A program made the position numbers and the translations under genes. The notes beneath the pieces are model-generated. The model worked only from the letters and a program-made list of their open reading frames with translations. It did not search any database and was not told the origin of the DNA. Positions 57,685 through 64,000 of a stretch of DNA of 64,000 nt are shown here, one piece after another. The DNA is taken from positions 1 through 64,000 of the forward strand of contig JAXLXE010000001.1 of NCBI GenBank assembly GCA_046328115.1, in the 5' to 3' direction. The stretch is from JAXLXE01 sp046328115. GTDB taxonomy: Bacteria; Chloroflexota; UBA6077; JACCZL01. Within the stretch, counting starts at the first letter, position 1; each line of letters opens with the position of its first letter.

Positions 57685-58839
57685 ATGGGGTGGCAGTCGA
57701 TGAAGGCGGGCGGCTGGGCCGGGATGGCACTGCTGTTGTTGATCTGCCTCATCGGCCTGGTGGATCCCGGAGCCGCCCAGACGGTGTACGAGGTCATCCC
57801 TCTGGGTAAGGACACCGAGCGCAACCTGGATCGCTATCAGGTGGTGATCGGCGCTGGGGGGAGCTTCTGGGACTTCGCGGCGCTGCATCTGCCGCTGCTG
57901 GGGCTGGAGGTCGGCGATGCGCGGGTCATCGACATGCTGGAGAGCGCGTGGCGCAGCCAGCACCCGGAACGCGGGCCCACGGAGGTTCGGCCCGGCGATT
58001 CGTTTGTGATGGAGGTGGCCGCCGGCACCTTCGTGGCCCGCTCCGTCAGCCGCCAGCCCGATCGGCTGATCTTCGCGGGCACTGGCGGCGACGAGGTCGT
58101 TACGTTCCCGAGGGATCCAGCAATTGGCTACCGGTATCGCTCCGCGGAGACCCCAGAGCGCGCGGAAGTCGTCATCAACGGCGGTCAATACTCGGCACTG
58201 GACACCGCCCGGCGGGTGTACGACGTGGACCGACCTGACTTTATCCAGGTGCGCACGATCAGGGGCGCGCTCCAGGAGCGCACGACGAAACTGACCGTGG
58301 ATCTCTCGCGTCGTTTTCTGGACGAGTTCCGCCAGTTCCGCGATCGTGCCGTGCGGGTGGAGGACGGATCCGGCGGATTGCGGACGTACTGGTTCGATCG
58401 CGCGGATCAGAGCGTGCCTTTTGTTCGGGTGGACGACGCGGTGGGGGATGAGACCGATCCGGGCGTCTTCCCGAAGCTGTTCCGCGTGGCGTACTACCGG
58501 GACGGTACCGTGCGGCGGTACCTGGTGACGGAGAGCGGCGACTCGCTGGGGAAGTTCCAGCAGCCCGATAACGCGGCGTGGAACCGGGTACTGGGGGAGT
58601 GGCGCGAGTGGCAGGACGGTCAGGCTGAGCCAGTGCCGCCATTTGCACCTGCTTTGAGCGCGACAGGCGCCTTGCTGCCGGGCAGGATCCTGGTGGTGGC
58701 GAACCGACCACGGCTACAGCAGGCATCCCCCCGCCCGACGGGAGCGGCCGGGACGGGGTCCGGCGCGGTCTGTCTGGGGGTCCCGATCGGCGCGTTGCTC
58801 GCGTCCGCCACGCTGCTGCTCCGTTATCGAGTATGGTGA
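57685..58839 (+). CDS. Secreted protein with C-terminal membrane anchor, function unknown
   Basis: A signal peptide (AGMALLLLICLIGLVDPGAAQ) leads to about 320 external residues. The first part (RYQVVIGAGGSFWDFAALHL, then EVRPGDSFVMEVAAGTFVARS) recalls LysM-type or hedgehog-like domains, but I cannot assign it. A Pro-rich linker precedes a final helix (CLGVPIGALLASATLLLRYR) that would anchor it. ATG 57685 is preceded by GGACGGAG; ATG 57700 is also possible. It lies between a terminator and the amidase gene and may act with the cell wall. Confidence 0.6.
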   Translation: MGWQSMKAGGWAGMALLLLICLIGLVDPGAAQTVYEVIPLGKDTERNLDRYQVVIGAGGSFWDFAALHLPLLGLEVGDARVIDMLESAWRSQHPERGPTEVRPGDSFVMEVAAGTFVARSVSRQPDRLIFAGTGGDEVVTFPRDPAIGYRYRSAETPERAEVVINGGQYSALDTARRVYDVDRPDFIQVRTIRGALQERTTKLTVDLSRRFLDEFRQFRDRAVRVEDGSGGLRTYWFDRADQSVPFVRVDDAVGDETDPGVFPKLFRVAYYRDGTVRRYLVTESGDSLGKFQQPDNAAWNRVLGEWREWQDGQAEPVPPFAPALSATGALLPGRILVVANRPRLQQASPRPTGAAGTGSGAVCLGVPIGALLASATLLLRYRVW

Positions 58840-58872
58840 CCGAAACGATCAGGCGGAGCTCAGACCAGAGGC

Positions 58873-59619
58873 GTGCAACAAATTCTGACGGGCGCTGTAT
58901 CTCGACGCGGTGTGCTGCGCGCGGCCGGTGGAGTGCTGGTTGCCTCGGCGTTTGGCCCGCTGGCGGTGGCGGCTGAGGGAGATGCCACCAGCGGATTTGA
59001 CGCTGACATCGGGCTGGATCCGGGCCACTCCCGCGCGGATGTGGGCGCTAGCGGGGCGGGCGTCGGGGAGTTCGAGCACACCTTGGACGTGGCTCGGCGC
59101 GTGCAGCGGATGCTGGAGGCGAGCGGTCTGCGGGTGGCGATGAGCCGACCGGACCATCGTCCCTTGACGAGCATGAGCCATTCGAATGCCACCGAGATGG
59201 TGCGCCTAGAGCAGGAGGCACGCATCCAGGCGGTGGGCCGGGTCCGCGCCTACGTCTCCCTCCATTTCAACGGCGCTGGAGATCCGCGGACGAGCGGCAC
59301 TGAGACCTACTTCAACGTGGACAACCAGGGCGAGGCGAGCAAGTCGCTCGCCGTGAGCCTCCAGCGGGCGCTGGTGGATGCCATGCGGAGCGTCGGACAC
59401 GATGTGGCGGATCGGGGCGTGAAGTCGGATCTGCTTGCGGGGAAGCCGTACGGGCATTTCTTCAGCCTGCGCGGGTCGGTCCCAAGCGTCCTCGCCGAGG
59501 CGCTGTTCCTCTCCAATCCCACGGAGGCTAGGCTGCTGCTAAACGAGGATGTGCGGGAGGCGTTGGCGGCGGGCTACGCCCGGGGGATATCGGAGTATCT
59601 GGGCTCCCCGTCCTTGTAG
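58873..59619 (+). CDS. N-acetylmuramoyl-L-alanine amidase, Tat-exported
   Basis: The enzyme cleaves the amide between muramic acid and the peptide stem of peptidoglycan. A Tat signal (SRRGVLRAAGGVLVASAF) precedes an Amidase_3 domain. It has GLDPGHS (first zinc His), GEFEHTLDVARR (Glu ligand), YVSLHFNGAGD (His ligand) and SVLAEALFLSNPTEA with the catalytic Glu. It has no cell-wall-binding repeats. It starts with GTG. The 3' end overlaps the convergent GT2 gene by 46 bases. Confidence 0.88.
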   Translation: MQQILTGAVSRRGVLRAAGGVLVASAFGPLAVAAEGDATSGFDADIGLDPGHSRADVGASGAGVGEFEHTLDVARRVQRMLEASGLRVAMSRPDHRPLTSMSHSNATEMVRLEQEARIQAVGRVRAYVSLHFNGAGDPRTSGTETYFNVDNQGEASKSLAVSLQRALVDAMRSVGHDVADRGVKSDLLAGKPYGHFFSLRGSVPSVLAEALFLSNPTEARLLLNEDVREALAAGYARGISEYLGSPSL

Positions 59620-60383
59620 GACGAGCCTGAGAGACGCAGCTTCCAGACCACCCCGGCGGCCTCTAGCACGATCCAGGCTGACATCTTGGACTGTCCCACC
59701 CGCCGATCGACGAACGTGATCGGCACCTCGGTGATGCGGTAGCCGAGCTGGTGGCAGCGGTAGTTCACCTCAACCTGGAACGAGTAGCCATTCGAATGGA
59801 TGGAGTCCAGATTGAGCGCCCGCAGCACGTAGCTGGAGAAGCACTTGAAGCCGCTGGTCAGATCGTTGACCTTCATGCCCAGGATAGTCTTGGCGTAGAT
59901 CGAGCCGCCGCGGCTGATGCTGGTGCGGAGCAGGGACCAGTTCTTCGTCCCGCCGCCCGGTACCCAACGCGATCCGATGGCGACGTCCCCGGCCTGAGCG
60001 GCGGCCAGGAGGCGCGGAAGGTCTGCGGGGTCGTGTGAGAAGTCCGCGTCCATCTCGAAGACGTAGTCGAACCCGCGTTCGAGCGCCCACTTGAAGCCGG
60101 CCACGTACGCGGTGCCCAGCCCGAGTTTGCCCGCCCGGTGGATCACGAAGACGCGTTCGTTGGACGCGGCAAGTTCGTCCGCGAATGTACCGGTCCCATC
60201 GGGCGAGTTGTCGTCGACGATGAGCAGGTGGAATTCGTCGCCCTGGCCCAGGATCTCCGGGGCCAGTCGCGGCAGGTTCTCCATCTCGTTGTAGGTCGGG
60301 ACGATGACTAGGGCTCTCACGTGCTCACCGGCGGGTGGGAAGCATGCCACAGTGGACGCTGGTTCGGCATCTCGCTCCGTCAC
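59574..60383 (-). CDS. Polyprenyl-phosphate mannosyltransferase-like GT2 glycosyltransferase
   Basis: The GT-A fold is shown by ALVIVPTYNEMENLPRLAPE, LIVDDNSPDGTG, GKLGLGTAYVAGFKWA and the DAD-type EMDADFSHDPAD near residue 105, which binds the nucleotide sugar. AIGSRWVPGGG and DLTSGFKCFS are typical of dolichyl/polyprenyl-phosphate mannose synthases. It would make the lipid-linked mannose used by GT-C enzymes, such as those at 26.9-31.7 kb. The protein lacks the extra membrane helices of some members. It starts with GTG, follows murJ by 62 bases, and overlaps the amidase gene at its 3' end. Confidence 0.85.
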   Translation of the reverse strand: MTERDAEPASTVACFPPAGEHVRALVIVPTYNEMENLPRLAPEILGQGDEFHLLIVDDNSPDGTGTFADELAASNERVFVIHRAGKLGLGTAYVAGFKWALERGFDYVFEMDADFSHDPADLPRLLAAAQAGDVAIGSRWVPGGGTKNWSLLRTSISRGGSIYAKTILGMKVNDLTSGFKCFSSYVLRALNLDSIHSNGYSFQVEVNYRCHQLGYRITEVPITFVDRRVGQSKMSAWIVLEAAGVVWKLRLSGSSYKDGEPRYSDIPRA

Positions 60384-60445
60384 GATTCCAGGACGAAGCC
60401 CCGGGCATCCTAGTGGATAGTCGGCCGTGGCAGCAGGATGTCAAG

Positions 60446-61975
60446 CTACGGGCCCACCCGGCGCAGGTTGAGAAGCTGCACGAGCTCCGGAGATTTGAGC
60501 GCGAGCGCAAGTGCGCCGTAGACCAACGCCCCCAGGACGCACGCGGCGGCCACCCCACCAAGGAGGGCCAGGTTGGCCATCAACGTGGGCCCTACCGAGT
60601 ACACGACGGCGCCCATGATCGTCGCCGACAGGATGACCCGTCCAAATGACGTGGCGATGGTGGTAAGGGGCACTCCGCCGAGGCGGTCGCGGGCGAGATA
60701 GAGCAAGATGAGCGCCTCGGTTAGCGCCGCTACGCTGTTGGCGAGCGCGAGGCCGCCGTAGTCAAGTGGGGTCTGCATGAGGAGAACGCCCAGGACGATA
60801 TTCCCCGCCACCGCGCATGCACCCACCAGGACGGGTGTGCGCGTGTCTTTGAGCGCGTAAAAGACCCGATCAACGATCTCCACCACGGCGTGGCCTGCCA
60901 GTCCCAGCGCGTAGAAGCCGAGCGCGTACGCGGTGAGCCGGGAGCTCTCCCCCGTGAACTGCCCACGCTCGAACAGCAGGCTGATGATCGGCTGGCCGAG
61001 GACGGCGAGCCCGACCGCCATCGGGACGGTGAGGAACAGGATGGTCCGTAGGGCCAGCACGAACAGGTCGCGGGCCGCCTCGCGCCGACCTTGCGCGATC
61101 TGCTCGGCCAGGGCGGGGAACGCGGCCGTGGAGACAGACATGGCAAAGACCAGCGGCGTCATGATCATGAGCCAGGCGATCTTGAGGTAGGCCAGGCTGC
61201 CGGCCACCAGGAACGTCGCCAGCACCACGTTGACAAGCTGGTTTATCTGGACCACGCCCAGCCCGAACATGCGGGGGACCATCAGCTTGCCGACCTGCCG
61301 AACACCGTCGTGCCTGAAATCCAGACCAGGACGGAACGGCATGCCCTGCTGAATCAGGCCCGGGACCTGGACCAGCAGATGGAGCGCCGCGCCGGCGCAC
61401 ACGCCGAGCGCTACGCCGTGGATCCCAAACGGGAGCAGCGCGGCGGCTGCGATGATGGCAAGGTTGTAGAAGATGGGCGCCAGCATCGTGGCCACGAAGC
61501 GCTGGAACGAGTTCAGCACGCTGGTGGCGAATCCGCTGACCGCGAACAGCACGGGCGTGACGAGCATGGTCCGCATGAGCGACGCGGTGAGCGCCTGGTC
61601 TTCCGTGCCCCAGCCCGGCACCAGGAGGGCGGTGATGGGGCCCGCCAGCAGCATCATGACGATGGCCACGGCGCCGGTGCCTACGGCCGCAAGCGCCATG
61701 ACACTGTTGGTCAGGTGCCACGCTTCCCGCCTCTCGCCGCGTGCGATGTACGAAGCGAAGACCGGGATGAATGCCGAGCCCACCGCTCCGCCGGCCAGGA
61801 CCTGAAAGACGAGGTCTGGGACCTCGATGGCCGCGAGAAACGCCTCGTACTCGCGACCGGTGCCAAACTGCTGGGCGATGACGATGTTGCGGACGAGACC
61901 CAGGATTCGGCTGCCGACGAATCCCACCATGATCAGCAGCGAGTGCAGCGCGAGTCTTCGGCTGTGGGCCTGCAC
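60446..61975 (-). CDS. murJ: Lipid II flippase MurJ (MviN family)
   Basis: The 509-residue protein has about 14 hydrophobic helices and the MurJ N-terminal segment VGFVGSRILGLVRNIVIAQQ. GTGREYEAFLAAIEVPD and VGSAFIPVFASY follow, as in the MVF family. It flips the peptidoglycan precursor across the membrane. GTG 61975 starts three bases after gatD, and the two form a peptidoglycan operon with murT. The conserved arginines in the first helices are present. Confidence 0.9.
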   Translation of the reverse strand: MQAHSRRLALHSLLIMVGFVGSRILGLVRNIVIAQQFGTGREYEAFLAAIEVPDLVFQVLAGGAVGSAFIPVFASYIARGERREAWHLTNSVMALAAVGTGAVAIVMMLLAGPITALLVPGWGTEDQALTASLMRTMLVTPVLFAVSGFATSVLNSFQRFVATMLAPIFYNLAIIAAAALLPFGIHGVALGVCAGAALHLLVQVPGLIQQGMPFRPGLDFRHDGVRQVGKLMVPRMFGLGVVQINQLVNVVLATFLVAGSLAYLKIAWLMIMTPLVFAMSVSTAAFPALAEQIAQGRREAARDLFVLALRTILFLTVPMAVGLAVLGQPIISLLFERGQFTGESSRLTAYALGFYALGLAGHAVVEIVDRVFYALKDTRTPVLVGACAVAGNIVLGVLLMQTPLDYGGLALANSVAALTEALILLYLARDRLGGVPLTTIATSFGRVILSATIMGAVVYSVGPTLMANLALLGGVAAACVLGALVYGALALALKSPELVQLLNLRRVGP

Positions 61976-61978
61976 CGG

Positions 61979-62740
61979 CTACCAGGCTCCGCTGCGCACG
62001 CCCCGTTGGCGCTCCGCGCGAGCGATCACGGCCTGATGGGCGGTGAGCTCCAGCGCGTCGTCCAACGGCTCCAGCGCAACGCCCGTGCCGTAGCGCCGGC
62101 GAAGCGCCGTGGCGATCAAGTGATCCGCGAACCAGGGGTTCTTGGGGAGCAGAGAGCCATGCAGATAGCAGCCGTACGCGTGCCGGTAGACCGCGCCCTC
62201 CGTGCCATCCTCACCGTTGTTCCCGTGTCCCACGCGGACCTGGCCGAGTGGTCTGGCGCCCGGGCCGAGTCTCGTAGTGCCGGAGTGATTCTCGAAGCCG
62301 ACCAGCGTCCGGGCGATGCCGTCCAGGCTGGTGTCAACGACGACGTTGCCGATCCAGCGCCTGGCGCCCGGCACCGTCTCCACGTCAAAGACGCCCACGC
62401 CCGGCAGCGTCTGCCCGTCCACGGTCACGTAGCTCCGTCCAAGTAGCTGGTAGCCGCCGCAGACGGACAGGACGACCGCGCCGTCCTCCACCGCCTCGCG
62501 GATGGCCTGCCCTTTGTCCGTCACGACGTCGTCGGAGATGGCCGCCTGCTCTCGGTCCTGGCCGCCGCCGAAGAACATGATGTCCGTGCTGGACGGATCG
62601 AGCCGCGTACCCTGGCTGACCGCGCGTACCGTGAGCTCAATACCGCGCCAGGCGCACCGCTGGCGCAGGGCGATGATGTTGCCGCGGTCGCCGTAGACGT
62701 TCATCAAGTCGGGGTAGAGATGGGCCAGTGTGAGCTGCAT
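61979..62740 (-). CDS. gatD: Lipid II isoglutaminyl synthase, glutaminase subunit GatD
   Basis: The type I glutamine amidotransferase provides ammonia to MurT to amidate the D-glutamate of lipid II. It has the nucleophile Cys94 in SVCGGYQLLG and the His194 in CYLHGSLLPKNP, both at the places known from Gram-positive GatD. The N-terminus (LTLAHLYPDLMNVYGDRGNI) is the family signature. The ATG overlaps the murT stop by one base (TGATG), and murJ follows three bases after its stop. Confidence 0.93.
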   Translation of the reverse strand: MQLTLAHLYPDLMNVYGDRGNIIALRQRCAWRGIELTVRAVSQGTRLDPSSTDIMFFGGGQDREQAAISDDVVTDKGQAIREAVEDGAVVLSVCGGYQLLGRSYVTVDGQTLPGVGVFDVETVPGARRWIGNVVVDTSLDGIARTLVGFENHSGTTRLGPGARPLGQVRVGHGNNGEDGTEGAVYRHAYGCYLHGSLLPKNPWFADHLIATALRRRYGTGVALEPLDDALELTAHQAVIARAERQRGVRSGAW

Positions 62741-64000
62741 CAGTCTTCCCAGAACCCACTGACGAGGCCGCGGGCGGCCAGCAGGCGGCGGGTCTCTAGC
62801 ATGGCCGTGTAGGTGGGAAGCGCATAGAGCGTGCCGCCGCTGGGCACGCCACCGAGCGCTTCATCGAGCGCGCCGTCGAGCTCCGGCGCCACGGTGATCC
62901 GCGCGGGGTTGATGCCCGCGTACTTTAGGCGCACGGCCATGTCATGGGCCCGGACGCCGCCGCACGTCACGCGGGCGACCCGTCCGGCGAGCAGCTCAAA
63001 CTCCACGTCCCAGAGCCAGGAGACGTCGGTGCCGTCCGCGAACAGGTCGTTGATGGCGATCATGAGGTGCAGCGGCCGTTCGCCGCCGGTGATCGTTCTG
63101 AGCACCTCGGTGAAGCCCACGGGGTTTTTGACCAGCGCCAGGAAGATCTCACGATCGCCGACGGCGACGCGCTCCAGCCGCCCAAACGCGGCCTGGAACG
63201 ACGTAAGGCTGGACTGGAGGACTGGGCGCGACGTCTGGAGGCACTCGGCGACGGCGGATGCCGCCAGGGCGTTGTAGACGTTGTACAGGCCGGGTAAGGG
63301 CAGATCCGCCTCCAGTTCGCCCGCGGGCAACGTGAGATGGACCGTGCTCCCACGCTCGCTGGCAAGGTGCACGCTAATGGCGCTGACGTCCGCGTGGGGA
63401 CGGCGGAAGCTGCACGCGCTGCAGGCGTAGTGGCCGAGGTGCCCGTAGAAGGCCGCGGTGTAGCGCAAGGGCGCGTTGCACCGCGGGCACAGGCGCGCGT
63501 CGGAGGCGTGCGGGGATTCGCTGGCCGCGACGGAGGCGTCATCCACCCCGAAAAACACTCGCGGGTTGGGTAGCTCGTCCGCGAGTGACGCGACGAGCGG
63601 ATCATCGGCGTTCAGGACCAGCGTGGTCTCAGGCGGAAGCGTGGCCAGCGCTCGGCGCCAGAGGGTGGCCACGTAGTGGACCTCGCCGTAGCGGTCGAGC
63701 TGATCGCGGAAGATGTTGGTCAGGAGCAGCGCGCGGGGCGCAATGTGGGCCAGCGCATGGGGCAGAGTTGCCTCGTCCACCTCGAACAGGCCCAGGTGCG
63801 CCGAGGGCCACCCGCGAAGGCTTGATCCGGTCATCGCGGTGGTGACGAGCCCGGTGAGCAGGTTGGCACCGGCCCGGTTGTGCATGGTCTCTAGGCCGGA
63901 TTGGCGAGCGATGTGCGCGATGAGCCGCGTTGTGGTGGTTTTGCCGTTCGTGCCGGAGACGATGACTGAGCCTTGCGGAAGGCGTCGGGTGACGGTGGCC
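62740..64000 (-). CDS. murT: Lipid II isoglutaminyl synthase, ligase subunit MurT (partial)
   Basis: The Mur-ligase-like subunit activates the D-glutamate carboxylate with ATP for GatD. The visible part starts with the ATP loop SGTNGKTTTTRLIA near the right edge, then FEVDEATLPHAL, LLLTNIFRDQLDRYGE, LNADDPLVASL, and a four-cysteine zinc ribbon (CPRCNAPLRY and YACSACSFRR) that MurT is known to have. The C-terminal DUF1727 region includes LVKNPVGFTEVLRTI. The 5' end lies beyond 64000. It forms one operon with gatD, murJ and the GT2 gene. Confidence 0.93.
   Translation of the reverse strand, partial: ATVTRRLPQGSVIVSGTNGKTTTTRLIAHIARQSGLETMHNRAGANLLTGLVTTAMTGSSLRGWPSAHLGLFEVDEATLPHALAHIAPRALLLTNIFRDQLDRYGEVHYVATLWRRALATLPPETTLVLNADDPLVASLADELPNPRVFFGVDDASVAASESPHASDARLCPRCNAPLRYTAAFYGHLGHYACSACSFRRPHADVSAISVHLASERGSTVHLTLPAGELEADLPLPGLYNVYNALAASAVAECLQTSRPVLQSSLTSFQAAFGRLERVAVGDREIFLALVKNPVGFTEVLRTITGGERPLHLMIAINDLFADGTDVSWLWDVEFELLAGRVARVTCGGVRAHDMAVRLKYAGINPARITVAPELDGALDEALGGVPSGGTLYALPTYTAMLETRRLLAARGLVSGFWED

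Noticed and set aside
61091..62446. 451-residue plus-strand frame opposite murJ and gatD
   Set aside because: It crosses two conserved genes on the other strand and contains His/Gln/Arg-rich sequence without a recognisable domain.

Overview
The window is GC-rich bacterial chromosome (about two thirds G+C by eye), densely packed with protein genes on both strands. I see no rRNA, tRNA or CRISPR array. Gene content suggests a Chloroflexota-like monoderm: the MurT/GatD pair that amidates lipid II sits with MurJ, there is a divergent FtsH-type membrane protease, a tlyA-nadK-recN operon, several small Tat-exported proteins with SRR signals, and two long Pro/Thr-rich surface proteins. The phylum is an inference from family content, not from a marker gene.

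Left part (0-26 kb): metabolic and envelope genes in short operons. These include a LarA-family protein divergent from ribokinase, an FAD oxidoreductase/PPOX-fold/secreted-protein run, an ECF sigma factor with an RskA-type anti-sigma, an A-type Fe-S carrier, nicotinate phosphoribosyltransferase, a Cys-rich Tat-exported protein divergent from a MauE-double-thioredoxin fusion, a FecR-like protein with four Ig-like domains, an MFS transporter, and a D-amino-acid oxidase that lacks a normal start codon. Then come ndk, a two-subunit CoA-transferase whose alpha gene has an in-frame TGA, a CobD/HisC-like aminotransferase, a second MFS transporter divergent from an ArsR regulator with a possible operator, a transposase-like fragment, a VOC protein and several small proteins.

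Middle part (25.7-43.3 kb): a two-subunit thiamine-diphosphate decarboxylase resembling sulfopyruvate decarboxylase. Next is a tightly overlapping operon of three polytopic membrane proteins (two recognisable as lipid-linked-sugar glycosyltransferases) and a triple-GAF histidine kinase, followed by a Pro/Thr-rich membrane protein with four LPRE motifs and a zinc ribbon. Then enoyl-CoA hydratase, tlyA-nadK-recN ending in a strong terminator, and the FtsH-like protease. A polyprenyl-phosphate mannose synthase-like gene at 59.6-60.4 kb could supply the glycosyltransferases, and the two Pro/Thr-rich proteins are plausible acceptors.

Right part (43.4-64 kb): an alaX-translin-hyuA-hyuB operon and a second operon of serine hydrolase, N-acyl-D-amino-acid deacylase, amidohydrolase and nitronate monooxygenase. 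With the D-amino-acid oxidase these suggest scavenging of D-amino acids, hydantoins or oxoprolines. They are followed by a MeaB GTPase, a gamma-carbonic-anhydrase-like protein, an MBL hydrolase with an elaborate terminator, a secreted C-anchored protein, a Tat-exported amidase, and the murT-gatD-murJ-GT2 operon that runs off the right edge.

No single obviously new defence or mobile system is present. The most unusual items are the Cys-rich protein/MauE-Trx-Trx pair, the glycosyltransferase-kinase-LPRE protein cluster, the alaX-translin-hydantoinase operon, and three genes whose start or reading frame looks disturbed (DAO, CoA-transferase alpha, translin).
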